Below, piece after piece: positions 13,953-22,386 of a DNA stretch of 33,992 bases; the stretch's first letter is position 1; each line of letters starts with the position of its first letter. Origin of the DNA: JAMXLO01 sp041487355. Lineage in GTDB: Bacteria > Pseudomonadota > Alphaproteobacteria > Acetobacterales > Acetobacteraceae. The stretch is from NCBI GenBank assembly GCA_041487355.1, contig JBGPND010000034.1:1-33992 (forward strand), read 5' to 3'. Position numbers and translations under genes: made by a program. Under the pieces are notes generated by a model. That model worked only from the letters and a program-made list of their open reading frames with translations, was not told the DNA's origin and did no database searches.

Positions 13953-15916
13953 AGCAGGACGCCGTCACCACCGAGGTCTTCGCCAATCTGTTCAAGGCCG
14001 TTGTCGATGAGATGGCCTGGGTCGTGCTGCGCTCCTCGCACACCACCTTCGTCAAGGAGACGCAGGATTTTGCCGTCGCGTTGGTGACCAACGCGGGTGA
14101 AACCTTCGCTTCGCCCTATGGCAGCGGTGCGACCACGATGATCGGCATGCCGATGCACGCCGGCACGCGCGCCTTCGAGCATTGGGAGCCGGGCGACGTG
14201 CTGATCACCAACGACCCGTACAGCTCGGGCGGCATGGTGATGCATCTCAACGACCTCTATGTGTTCCGGCCGATTTTTGCCGAGGGCGAATTGCTGTGCT
14301 TCGCCTGGGCGTTCATTCACTGCACCGATGTCGGCGGCTATGCGCCGGGCAGCATCGACATGCAGAACGGCGAGGTGTTCCAGGAAGGACTGCGCCTGCG
14401 GCCGGTGAAGCTGTTCCGGCGCGGCGAGATCAACCGGGAGGTCTGGGACATCTTCGCCGACAACTGCCGCATTCCGGCACTGAACTGGGGCGACCTTACC
14501 GCCTGCCTGGCCGCGCTGGCCAAGGCGGAGCAGCGCATGCAGCGCCTGGCGCAGCGTTATGGGCTGGCGGCGGTGAGACAGGCGATCGATGCCACGATCG
14601 ACCGCACCGAACGCATCACCCGCGACGTGCTGCGGCGGATACCGCGCGGCGACTACCGCTTCACCGACTATTTCGAAGACGACTACATCAGCGATCTGCC
14701 GGTCCGCATCGCGCTGAAGCTGACCTCACGCGGCGATGGCACGGTGGAGCTCGACTTCACCGGCTCCGATCCGCAGGTGCGCGCCGCGCTGAACCTGCCG
14801 ACGGGTTCGATGCGCCACCATCCGTTCCTGTCGTTCGGCCTGACCAGCTTCGTGGTGACGCAGTCCGAGTCAATCCACATCAACGCCGGCATCATCCGCT
14901 GCATCGACCTCGTGCTACCCGAGGCTTCTGTGGTGAACTCGAAGTTCCCGGCCTCCTGCGGCATGCGGATCACCACCGCGATGCGCATCCACGACATGGT
15001 GCTTGGCGCGCTCGCGCAGGCTTTGCCTGGGACGGTCCCCGCGGGCGGCGGCAACACACTGGTCATTACTTACATCTCTACATCGGAACTCGGCACGCAG
15101 GGACGCGTGGTGGTTGCCAATCCGGTGCCTGCCGGATCGGGCGGCGGCCCGGACCGCGACGGGATTTCCGGCACCGACTTCTCCGTCGCCTTCCTGCGCA
15201 ATGTGCCGGTCGAGGTGCTGGAATCGGAAGCGCCCGTGCTGGTGCGCAAGTTCGGCCTGCTGCCGGATTCCGAAGGACCCGGCCGGTACCGTGGCGGCTT
15301 CGGCCTGGAATACGAGCTGGAGATCCGCCACCCGAGCGCCGTCGTCGTGATGCGCGGCAAGGATCGCCACCGCTTCAGTTCCTGGGGAGTCGCTGGCGGC
15401 CGCGCCGGCGCGGTGAACGGCAACGACAGCCTGGTGCCGGGCGAGCCGAAGCGCGACATCGGCAAGCGCACGGTGTACCGGCCGGAACTGCACGAGGTGA
15501 TCCGGCTGTGGAGCGGTGGTGGCGGCGGCTACGGCGATCCGTTCACGCGTGATCCGGACGCGGTGGCGCGCGATGTCGCCGCCGGGCTGGTGTCGCGCGA
15601 GCGGGCGAGGGCGGTCTACGGCGTTGCGCTGATCAGCGATGACGTTGACCAGGTAACCACCAACCGGTTGCGAAACAGCCTGCGCCCGACAGGGGATTTC
15701 GATTTCGGTCCGGCGCGCAGCGAGTGGGAGCGCGTGCATGGCGAGGCAGCCGCCCGCATCGCCGCATGGCTGCCCTCTCTGCCGGCCGGTGTGCGCCGCT
15801 ATGCACAGGCGTCGGTGTATCGGCGGCTGCATGCTGCGGGGCCTGGGCCATATCGTGCCGATGAGGTCTCGGCGGTGCTCGCCACACTCGGCGCGGAGTT
15901 GGCCGCCCAAGCCTAG
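13949..15916 (+). CDS. hyuB: Hydantoinase/5-oxoprolinase family protein, B subunit
   Basis: The 655-residue protein carries HyuB motifs: the conserved VDEMAWVVLRSSHTTFVKE segment near residue 15-33, SPYGSGATTMIGMPMHA, DVLITNDPYSSGGMVMHLND, and the C-terminal GRYRGGFGLEYELEIRHP with GGGGGYGDPFTRDPDAV. It acts with HyuA, whose gene overlaps by four bases. It is longer than many B subunits by about 100 residues after the GGGGGYGDP segment. That tail (DFDFGPARSEWERVHGEAAA and onward) is helical and alanine-rich. The stop codon TAG is the first triplet of a dispersed repeat. Its end faces the convergent gene ending at 16060. Confidence 0.9.
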   Translation: MKQDAVTTEVFANLFKAVVDEMAWVVLRSSHTTFVKETQDFAVALVTNAGETFASPYGSGATTMIGMPMHAGTRAFEHWEPGDVLITNDPYSSGGMVMHLNDLYVFRPIFAEGELLCFAWAFIHCTDVGGYAPGSIDMQNGEVFQEGLRLRPVKLFRRGEINREVWDIFADNCRIPALNWGDLTACLAALAKAEQRMQRLAQRYGLAAVRQAIDATIDRTERITRDVLRRIPRGDYRFTDYFEDDYISDLPVRIALKLTSRGDGTVELDFTGSDPQVRAALNLPTGSMRHHPFLSFGLTSFVVTQSESIHINAGIIRCIDLVLPEASVVNSKFPASCGMRITTAMRIHDMVLGALAQALPGTVPAGGGNTLVITYISTSELGTQGRVVVANPVPAGSGGGPDRDGISGTDFSVAFLRNVPVEVLESEAPVLVRKFGLLPDSEGPGRYRGGFGLEYELEIRHPSAVVVMRGKDRHRFSSWGVAGGRAGAVNGNDSLVPGEPKRDIGKRTVYRPELHEVIRLWSGGGGGYGDPFTRDPDAVARDVAAGLVSRERARAVYGVALISDDVDQVTTNRLRNSLRPTGDFDFGPARSEWERVHGEAAARIAAWLPSLPAGVRRYAQASVYRRLHAAGPGPYRADEVSAVLATLGAELAAQA

Positions 15917-16020
15917 AGTGCGTTCAGCATAACTGGAATCGCGCCGGAGCGATGGGTTTCGCTCTGCTCAACCCATCCTACGCCGGAGCTGTAGGATGGG
16001 TTGAGCGCAGCGATACCCAT
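15914..16020. repeat. Repeat with 30-base hairpin between convergent genes
   Basis: Bases 15914-15956 repeat 4704-4746. They lead into a hairpin with 30-base arms (15952-15981 and 15991-16020, two mismatches) and the loop GCCGGAGCT. The arms contain CTCAACCCATCCTAC and its complement. Because hyuB and the gene at 16060 converge here, the hairpin is well placed as a bidirectional terminator. Confidence 0.8.
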
Positions 16021-16059
16021 CACGACTGGTGGGGGTCGAGCTCCTGCGAAAGCCAATAG

Positions 16060-17037
16060 TCATGATTGGAGGAACTCGGCGAAGTATTCTTCCGCGCTGA
16101 TGCGCCGCCCGACGATGCCGGCGAGGTAGGCCTGCTCGTTGAATGTCTCGATCGTGGCGCGGTTCTTCGCGAAACCGTAGGGATGGAAGTCCGCGCCCAT
16201 CAGCGCCTCGGTCTCCTCCAGCTCCGCGTCCAGCCACGGCGAGACATAGGGGAACGAACGCTGCGCCTTGGTGAAGACGTCGTTGCAGCGGATGAACGCG
16301 TCGGCCAGCGCGCGGGCGATCCACTTGTTCCGCTCCCACACCTCGCGCCGCAGCACCACGAGGTGTTGCGGCGGGAACATGCCGGTCTGGCGGAAGTAGT
16401 CGTGCTCGATGGTGCGAATGTCGGGGAACAGGCGCACGATCGGCCCATCGACCGGATGGTAGCGGCGTGGCCGCGGCGGGCTGTAGAGCGCATCCAGCTC
16501 ACCGGCGATCAGCATCTCCGACAGGGCGCGTCCCTCCGGCGCCGCGTGCACACCATCCGGCAGGGTGTAGACGTGGTTGGTAATCTTCGGCTCGTCCACA
16601 TCGCCAATCCACCATTGCAACTGCTCCGGCTGCACGCCGATGAAGCGCAGGAAGTGGCGGTACCAGATCGAGCCGCTGGCCACCCAGTCGTACATGCCGA
16701 CGCGCTTGCCGGGCAGATCCGCCTGCGTCTTTACCGGCCCATCCTTGCGTACATACAGGTCGCGGGCGGTGAAGTTGCGCAGCGGGAACACCGGCAGGCC
16801 GACCAGGCTGCGGTCACCCTTGTCGATCCGCCGCAGATGCCCGGCCATCGATGACTCGCCGCCATGCACGGTCGGATCATTCGATGAGCGGCGCAGCATC
16901 TCGGCGCGCATCGCCCAGGATCCCTCCCTACCGAGGATCATCGTCAGGTCGATCCGGTCGGGCTTCACGTCGCCGGTCGCCAGAGGCATCACGCGCGCAT
17001 AGTCGGCGCAGGTCAGGCTGATCGGAATGTTGGCCAT
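16060..17037 (-). CDS. 4,5-dihydroxyphthalate decarboxylase-like / substrate-binding-fold protein
   Basis: This 325-residue protein begins MANIPISLTCADYARVMPLA and has no signal peptide, so it is cytoplasmic. It has a periplasmic-binding-protein type fold with the pattern of the Pht5-like family: LPVFPLRNFTARDLYVRKDG, DLPGKRVGMYDWVASGSIWY, GELDALYSPPRP, LFPDIRTIEHDYFRQTGMFP. Members near this family decarboxylate 4,5-dihydroxyphthalate, but many uncharacterised relatives share the fold, so the reaction is uncertain. GGGGAGC precedes the ATG. The FHA-phosphatase gene ends 15 bases upstream on the same strand, so the two may be co-transcribed although their roles look unrelated. Confidence 0.78.
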   Translation of the reverse strand: MANIPISLTCADYARVMPLATGDVKPDRIDLTMILGREGSWAMRAEMLRRSSNDPTVHGGESSMAGHLRRIDKGDRSLVGLPVFPLRNFTARDLYVRKDGPVKTQADLPGKRVGMYDWVASGSIWYRHFLRFIGVQPEQLQWWIGDVDEPKITNHVYTLPDGVHAAPEGRALSEMLIAGELDALYSPPRPRRYHPVDGPIVRLFPDIRTIEHDYFRQTGMFPPQHLVVLRREVWERNKWIARALADAFIRCNDVFTKAQRSFPYVSPWLDAELEETEALMGADFHPYGFAKNRATIETFNEQAYLAGIVGRRISAEEYFAEFLQS

Positions 17038-17052
17038 ACGAGCTCCCCTGGC

Positions 17053-18183
17053 TCAGGAAAAGCAGATCATAAGCGCGGAAAAATCGTCTTCCAGCGGGCC
17101 GGGCCGCGCGGCCGCGCGCACCGTCTCGTAGAGGCGCCGTGGCCCGCCAGGCCCGGACATCGCCGGCAGGAGCGACAGGATCTGCGACAAATCCCATTCG
17201 CGACCGTCTTGATCGGTGATCTCGAACACCCCGTCGCTGAACAGATAGAGGAAACTGCCAGGCGGCACGGGCGCGCGCGCGGCGGCAACTTCGCGATCCG
17301 CGGCAATGCCGATCGATGGATTGCGCGTGCCGAGTGGCACTGGCTGCGACGCGCCAGGCGACAGCAGGAAGGCGGGATGGTGACCGGCCGTGGCGAAGGT
17401 GAGCGCTCGCTCCACGATGTTGTAGACGCCGTACCAGATGGTGAAGAACAGGTTGTTGTGCCGCTCCATCGGGAACATGCGGTTCAGTCCGCGGACCACC
17501 GCGGCAGGATCGCGGAAATCGATGTCAGGCAGCATGCGCTGGCGCAGCGCATTCGCCACCGTCACCGAAAACAGCGCCGATCCCGCGCCATGCCCGGCGA
17601 CGTCCAGCATGAACGCCGCGAAGCAGCGCGAGTCCAGCATCTGGTAGCCGAACGTGTCGCCTCCCAGCCGCGTACACGGCTGATAGAACCAGTCCGCCAG
17701 AATCTGTCCCGTCGTGATCGGCGCGGGCAGGATTGACAGGACGTAGTCGCTCGCCTCCCCCAGCTCGCGATCCAGTGCCTCCCATCCCGCCATCTCCTGC
17801 TGGCTGCGGCGATAGTAGCTCAGCGCGTGGGCACCGATCGTGACGCGCGCGCCGTCCTGCAGCACGACCGGCGCGCCCACGCGCTCGCCATTGACGAACG
17901 TGCCATTGGTGGATTCGAGATCGGTGAGAATGATGCTGTCATCCTGCCGGTCGAGCCGGCAATGCCGGCGCGATACGGTGCTGCCGTCCAGAATCAGTTC
18001 GCTCGGCGCGCTGCGCCCGATGGTCAGCGGCAGGACGTGCAACGGAACATGCCTGGGCGGCGCATTCTCGGCGAAGACCAGCAGCAGATGCGCCGGCGCA
18101 TCCGCTTGCGCCGACGGCGGTGGCGCCGCGGAAGCACGGAAGGCGACGGTCCTTTCGGTGAAGTCTTCGTCTGCCTCGGCCAC
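17053..18183 (-). CDS. FHA domain-SpoIIE/PP2C-type serine phosphatase
   Basis: From GTG 18183 the protein has 376 residues. An FHA domain at about 50-125 shows the phosphothreonine-binding signature: LTIGRSAPSELILDG, STVSRRHC and LESTNGTFVNGERVG. A PPM/SpoIIE phosphatase domain follows from about 150. It has metal-binding aspartates in RLGGDTFGY (Asp176) and MLDVAGHGAGSALFS (Asp194), then TAGHHPAFLLSP and YLFSDGVFEITDQDG. Such proteins dephosphorylate Ser/Thr proteins, often anti-sigma-factor antagonists, at sites chosen by the FHA domain. GGGCGGAG lies six bases before the GTG. The frame also permits a TTG at 18198. No kinase or anti-sigma gene is adjacent. Confidence 0.9.
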   Translation of the reverse strand: MAEADEDFTERTVAFRASAAPPPSAQADAPAHLLLVFAENAPPRHVPLHVLPLTIGRSAPSELILDGSTVSRRHCRLDRQDDSIILTDLESTNGTFVNGERVGAPVVLQDGARVTIGAHALSYYRRSQQEMAGWEALDRELGEASDYVLSILPAPITTGQILADWFYQPCTRLGGDTFGYQMLDSRCFAAFMLDVAGHGAGSALFSVTVANALRQRMLPDIDFRDPAAVVRGLNRMFPMERHNNLFFTIWYGVYNIVERALTFATAGHHPAFLLSPGASQPVPLGTRNPSIGIAADREVAAARAPVPPGSFLYLFSDGVFEITDQDGREWDLSQILSLLPAMSGPGGPRRLYETVRAAARPGPLEDDFSALMICFS

Positions 18184-18343
18184 AGCTGCTCCGCCCAAGC
18201 CCGACTATTGTCGACACTCTGGACGGTTGCAGCAGGGCAATCAAGCTTCCGACTATTGGGCCAACGCCGTGGCAGCCGGAATGGCCGACTGCATGGCCTG
18301 CGCACGGTCGCCGGCAGCCAGCGCCTTCAGTGCCTGCGGCGTT

Positions 18344-19237
18344 TCAGCGCCAGCGGCGATGAAACCAGAGCCACTGGTCCGGGTTCTCCCGGACCCAGCG
18401 TTCGACCACGGAAGTGATCAACTGCGTGGCCTGGTGCACGTCGATGCGGCCATCGGCATCGCGGGGCAGTGCGAGAGGCCCCTCCGCGGCGATGCGGAAG
18501 CGGCGGTCGGGCAGGCGGATCACGCGTACGCCGACCACGGGGCAATCGAACTGGCGGGCGAGACGGGCAATGCTGGGATTGGCCTTGGAGCGCCGGCCGA
18601 AGAACGTCACGTCGACGCCGCGCGAGAAATGCTGATCCACCAGCATGCCGAGATGCTCGCCGCGATCGAGTGCGGCCGCCATTTCCAGCGGCGCCTGCGC
18701 TCGGCTGCGAATCAGCCGTCCCATCAGCGGCGCGCGGATGCGTGCGATCTCCTTTGCCACCGCCTTGTTGTTCGGCATGCGATAGAGCACGGCGGAGGGA
18801 AGTCCATGCGCGGCAGCCATCACCGCGGGCAATTCCCAGTTCGCCAGATGCGCCGCGAAGCACAGCGCTGGTTTGCCGTCGTTCTGCAGCTCGATGAACA
18901 TCTGCTCATCGTCGGAGACGATGCGGCCGGTGTTCGGGTGTTCCGGGTCGTAGTCCCACAGCCGGCCGAGATGCACGTATTCTCCCGCGACACGGCCGAG
19001 ATTGTCCCATGCCGCGCGGAGCGTCGCTTCGATCCAGTCGGCGTCCTTGTCCGGGAAGGCGGCGCGAAGATTCTCACGCCCGATACGATGCGCCGGCAGC
19101 AGCGGGCCGACGTGGCGTGCGATCGCGCCGCAGAGATCGGCCGCACGGTCGGGATTCGTCCGCCGCAATGCCGCCAGCAGGTATTTCACGATGCGGCCGA
19201 GCAGCCGATCGCCGTACAGCGTGAGTTGGCGGAGCAT
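18344..19237 (-). CDS. lpxXL: LpxL/HtrB-type lipid A acyltransferase (very-long-chain, LpxXL-like)
   Basis: The 297-residue inner-membrane acyltransferase of the lysophospholipid/lauroyl acyltransferase family carries the catalytic H-x4-E motif as CFAAHLANWE (His130, Glu135). Later family blocks are MLVDQHFSRGVDVTFFGR and VGVRVIRLPDRRFRI. The C-terminus is ENPDQWLWFHRRWR, typical of the family. Its place at the end of an acpXL-fabZ-fabF-fabF-reductase cluster argues that it moves a very long hydroxy acyl chain from AcpXL to lipid A, as rhizobial LpxXL does. That role comes from context, since the sequence alone only gives the acyltransferase family. A perfect-looking hairpin repeat separates it from the reductase gene upstream. 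Confidence 0.87.
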   Translation of the reverse strand: MLRQLTLYGDRLLGRIVKYLLAALRRTNPDRAADLCGAIARHVGPLLPAHRIGRENLRAAFPDKDADWIEATLRAAWDNLGRVAGEYVHLGRLWDYDPEHPNTGRIVSDDEQMFIELQNDGKPALCFAAHLANWELPAVMAAAHGLPSAVLYRMPNNKAVAKEIARIRAPLMGRLIRSRAQAPLEMAAALDRGEHLGMLVDQHFSRGVDVTFFGRRSKANPSIARLARQFDCPVVGVRVIRLPDRRFRIAAEGPLALPRDADGRIDVHQATQLITSVVERWVRENPDQWLWFHRRWR

Positions 19238-19246
19238 TACCCCCTC

Positions 19247-19310
19247 CCCGACCCTCGCCCGCTTCGCGGGAGAGGGAGCTCCCTCTCCCCCGAAGCGGGC
19301 GAGGGTCGGG
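19247..19310. repeat. Palindromic repeat between lpxXL and the MDR reductase
   Basis: The 32-base arms (19247-19278 and 19279-19310) meet at a central GAGCTC and pair with one or two mismatches. The arm starts CCCGACCCTCGCCCGCTTCG. A run of ten G follows at 19308-19317. The palindrome lies in the 84-base gap inside the very-long-chain fatty acid operon. It could reduce read-through into lpxXL or protect the upstream mRNA. It resembles common extragenic palindromes. Confidence 0.85.
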
Positions 19311-19321
19311 GGGGGGGTGCT

Positions 19322-20353
19322 TCAGAGCTCGACAAGAATCTTGCCGAACACGTCGCGCTGTTCCAGCCGCGCGAGGCCGGCGCGGAAATCTTCCAGGCCG
19401 TAGATCGTATCGATCACCGGCCGCACACCGGATGCGATGCGATCGAGCGCGCGTCCGAGCGCGTTGAGCGGTGATCCGAACGAACCGATGATGCGGTACT
19501 GCTGCTGGAACAGTTGCATCAGGTTGATGCTGGCAGAAGGCCCGGATGTCGCACCACATGTCACCAGACGTCCGCCGCGCTTCAGCGACAGCAGCGAGCC
19601 GCTCCAGGTATCCGCGCCGACATGCTCGAACACCACGTCGACGCCCTTCCTGCCGGTCAGCTTGCGCACCACGCCCTCGAACCGGTCGGTGCGGTAGTTG
19701 ATCACGTGATCGGCGCCGAGCGCGCGCGCCTTTGCCGCCTTCTCGTCGCTGCCGACGGTGGTGATCACGGTGCAGCCAAGCGATTTCGCGACGCGGATGG
19801 CGATGCTGCCGATGCCGGAACCGCCGGCGTGCACCAGGATCCATTCGCCCGGTTCCAACCGCGCGTTGTCGAACAGCATGTGCTCGACGGTGGCGTAGGC
19901 GACCGGCACGCAGGCAGCGTCGCGCAGATCCACTGCGTCCGGCAGCTTCACCACCAGGCGCGCGGGATGGTTAGTCAGTTCCTGGGCGAAGCCGTCGACA
20001 TGAAAGCCGCGCACGCCGGCGACGTTCTCGCACAGGTTTTCGCGTCCGCCCCGGCAGGCGTGGCAGGTGCCGCAGACCAGTGCGGCGAACGGCACCACGC
20101 GATCGCCAGGGGACAGCGTGCTGACGCCGTCGCCCACTGCGACGATGTCGCATGACGCCTCGGCGCCGACGGTCAGCGGGAACAGCCGCTTGGCGAAAGC
20201 CATGCCGCGGAAGCCCCACACGTCGATGTGGTTCAGGCCGATGGCACGCACGCGAAGCTGTACCTCGCCCGCCGCGGGTGGCGGTGGTGCATCGCGCTCC
20301 ACCAGCGCGATCTCGCGGTCGGCCAGCAACTGCAGGGCGCGTATCGTCGGCAT
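19322..20353 (-). CDS. MDR-family (zinc-type alcohol dehydrogenase/quinone reductase-like) oxidoreductase, candidate enoyl reductase
   Basis: The 343-residue medium-chain dehydrogenase/reductase has the structural zinc Cys set in CGTCHACRGGRENLC (Cys94, 97, 100, 108) and a Rossmann motif VHAGGSGIGSIAIRVAKSLG. The two usual catalytic-zinc ligand sites are altered: GLNHIDVWG replaces the Cys motif, and TVGAEASCD has Ala where GHE has His. That fits a quinone-reductase or enoyl-reductase activity, not an alcohol dehydrogenase. In rhizobia a gene of this kind lies in the acpXL cluster (fabXL). The ATG at 20353 is chosen; upstream codons add nothing. It follows the SDR gene by 16 bases. Confidence 0.85.
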   Translation of the reverse strand: MPTIRALQLLADREIALVERDAPPPPAAGEVQLRVRAIGLNHIDVWGFRGMAFAKRLFPLTVGAEASCDIVAVGDGVSTLSPGDRVVPFAALVCGTCHACRGGRENLCENVAGVRGFHVDGFAQELTNHPARLVVKLPDAVDLRDAACVPVAYATVEHMLFDNARLEPGEWILVHAGGSGIGSIAIRVAKSLGCTVITTVGSDEKAAKARALGADHVINYRTDRFEGVVRKLTGRKGVDVVFEHVGADTWSGSLLSLKRGGRLVTCGATSGPSASINLMQLFQQQYRIIGSFGSPLNALGRALDRIASGVRPVIDTIYGLEDFRAGLARLEQRDVFGKILVEL

Positions 20354-20369
20354 ACGCGGTTTGTGCCAG

Positions 20370-21083
20370 CTAGGACCGCGGAATGCCAATCGAGGCGGTC
20401 AACCCGCCATCGACCGGGATATAGGCACCGTTGATGTAGCTGGCTTCGGGCGAGACCAGGAATGCCACCACCGAGGCGATCTCTTCCGGCCGGGCGAAGC
20501 GGCCGGCGGGGATGCGCCCCTCGGTCGCTTCACGGTAGGCGGCGAACGGTGCCAGCATCTCTGTATCCACGAAACCCGGCGCCACGTAATTCACCGTGAC
20601 GCCACGCCGTGCGCTCTCGATCGCCAGCGTGCGGACATAGGCGAGCAGCGCGGCCTTGGTCGCGCCGTAGGCGGCGTTGCCCTGGCTTGCGAACTGGCCG
20701 ATCACCGAGCCGATGGCGACGATCCGCCCGGACCGGGCGCGGATCATCGGCCGCACGACGGCGCGCGCGATGCGGGCGAAGGCGAAGAAATTCACCTGCA
20801 TCGCATGCTCTGTGGCGTCCTGATCCATCATCGCCGCCAACGCGTCGTAGGTGGTGCCGCCGACCTGCACCATCGCGTCCCAGGCGGGCGCGTCTTCCTG
20901 TTCCCTGGCGAAGGCTTCGACCGCTGCGCGATCCGCGAGGTCGAGCTTGCGGGCAGTGGCCGCGGATTCACCTGGCGAGGTCCGATAGGTGTAGGTGACA
21001 TCCATGCCCTTCGCGGCGAACGCCTGCACCACGGCGGCGCCGATGCCGCGCCGCCCGCCGATCACCAGGGCACGCGCGCTCAT
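20370..21083 (-). CDS. SDR-family 3-oxoacyl-ACP reductase (FabG-like)
   Basis: The 237-residue short-chain dehydrogenase has the NADP-binding GGRRGIG (9-15), an active-site Ser126 in AIGSVIGQ, and Tyr139-x3-Lys143 in AAYGATKAALL. It ends with the usual NGAYIPVDGGLTASIG. Basic residues after the glycine motif favour NADPH. As part of the fatty acid cluster it would reduce the 3-ketoacyl intermediate made by the ketosynthases. ATG 21083 is chosen; ATG 21095 (MRRTMSAR) is also possible and would lie one base after the ketosynthase stop. Rhizobial acpXL clusters as I know them lack this reductase, so its presence here is notable. Confidence 0.87.
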   Translation of the reverse strand: MSARALVIGGRRGIGAAVVQAFAAKGMDVTYTYRTSPGESAATARKLDLADRAAVEAFAREQEDAPAWDAMVQVGGTTYDALAAMMDQDATEHAMQVNFFAFARIARAVVRPMIRARSGRIVAIGSVIGQFASQGNAAYGATKAALLAYVRTLAIESARRGVTVNYVAPGFVDTEMLAPFAAYREATEGRIPAGRFARPEEIASVVAFLVSPEASYINGAYIPVDGGLTASIGIPRS

Positions 21084-21096
21084 GGTGCGGCGCATT

Positions 21097-22377
21097 TCAT
21101 CCCGGCGTGCCCAGCACCAGGCAGACATTCTGCCCGCCGAAGCCGAACGAGTTCGAGATGGCATGCGCCACCTGCGCATCGCGCGCGACGTTGGGCACGC
21201 AATCCACCGGCAGCATGGGATCCGGCGTCTCGTAGTTGATCGTCGGCGGCAGCCTGCCGTGTTGCAGCGTGAGCAGCGTGAAGATCGCCTCGACCGCGCC
21301 GGCGGCGGTCAGCGTGTGGCCGATCATCGACTTGTTGGACGAGATGGGAATCGACGAGGCGCGCTCGCCGAACACGGCGGATACACCGACCCACTCCATC
21401 TTGTCGTTCTCCGGCGTGCCGGTGCCGTGCGCGTTGATGTAGCCGATCGCATCCGGCGACAGCCCGGCATCGTCCAGCGCGTGCCGCATGCAGGCGATGA
21501 TCGGCTTGCCGTCCGGCGACGAACGTGTGCGATGAAAGCCGTCTGCCATCTCGCCGCAGCCCTCGACGACGCCGACGATCCTGGCACCACGCGCCCGCGC
21601 ATGCGCCAGGCTCTCGAGCACCAGCGCGCCGGCGCCTTCGGCCATCACGAAGCCGTCGCGGTCCTTGCTGAACGGCCGCGCGGCGGCCTCCGGCGGGTCG
21701 TTGCGCGTGGATAGCGCCGAGAGCAGGGAAAACCGGATCAGACTCTCGGGATTCACCGACGCATCGGTGCCGATCACCAGCGCAGCTTCACACTCGCCGC
21801 GCCGGATCGCCTCGACACCGAGCTGGATTGCGGTCCCGCCGGAGGCGCAGGCGGTCGAGGTGGCGACCGGGGACCCCTTGGTGCCGAAGCGGACCGCCAG
21901 GGCCTCCGCCACCGAGCCGAACAGGAAGCGCTCGTAGTAGCGGCTGAACTTGCCCGTGCCGGCGGCACGCAGCAGGTCGTCGTAGGTCACCGTCTCCTTC
22001 GCGCCGGAGGCCGTGGCGAGCGCGATGCGTTGCGGCCATTCCAGCTCCACCGGTGGCAGCGCCAGGAACATCGGTCCGGGAAAGTCGCCCGGCTTGCCGA
22101 TGCCTGCCTCGGCGACGGCTTCCTCGATGGCGAATTCGGCGATGCGCTCCGACAGCGCAGGCGCCGAGATTTCATCGACCGGCACGAAATCGACGGTGCC
22201 GGCGATGGTGGTGCGCAGTCCTTGCACGGGGAAGCGGCTGATGCGGCGGATGCCGGAGTGTCCGGCGGTGAGTTCGCGCCAGTTGTTCTGCTTGCCGTTG
22301 CCCAGCGACGTGAGTACGCCGGTGCCGGTCACCACGACGACGGGCCGGCCGCGACTGTCGATGTCCGAACGTCCCAT
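21097..22377 (-). CDS. fabF1XL: Beta-ketoacyl-ACP synthase II (FabF1XL-like), active ketosynthase
   Basis: The 426-residue protein has the complete Cys-His-His triad: Cys177 in STACASGGTAI, His317 in NAHGTGTPEND, and His354 in SNKSMIGHT with the preceding Lys349. It therefore catalyses decarboxylative condensation with malonyl-ACP. A strong Shine-Dalgarno (AGGAGG) precedes the ATG at 22377, lying just after the stop of the partner ketosynthase. Order and orientation match rhizobial fabF1XL, which helps build 27-hydroxyoctacosanoate for lipid A. The exact chain length made here is not readable. Confidence 0.9.
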   Translation of the reverse strand: MGRSDIDSRGRPVVVVTGTGVLTSLGNGKQNNWRELTAGHSGIRRISRFPVQGLRTTIAGTVDFVPVDEISAPALSERIAEFAIEEAVAEAGIGKPGDFPGPMFLALPPVELEWPQRIALATASGAKETVTYDDLLRAAGTGKFSRYYERFLFGSVAEALAVRFGTKGSPVATSTACASGGTAIQLGVEAIRRGECEAALVIGTDASVNPESLIRFSLLSALSTRNDPPEAAARPFSKDRDGFVMAEGAGALVLESLAHARARGARIVGVVEGCGEMADGFHRTRSSPDGKPIIACMRHALDDAGLSPDAIGYINAHGTGTPENDKMEWVGVSAVFGERASSIPISSNKSMIGHTLTAAGAVEAIFTLLTLQHGRLPPTINYETPDPMLPVDCVPNVARDAQVAHAISNSFGFGGQNVCLVLGTPG

Positions 22378-22386
22378 GCCGGCCTC

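Noticed and set aside
18199..18343. Possible small protein between lpxXL and the FHA phosphatase gene (…TPQALKALAAGDRAQAM…)
   Set aside because: The frame has no start codon or ribosome-binding site and overlaps the lpxXL end; it is probably chance in high-GC DNA.
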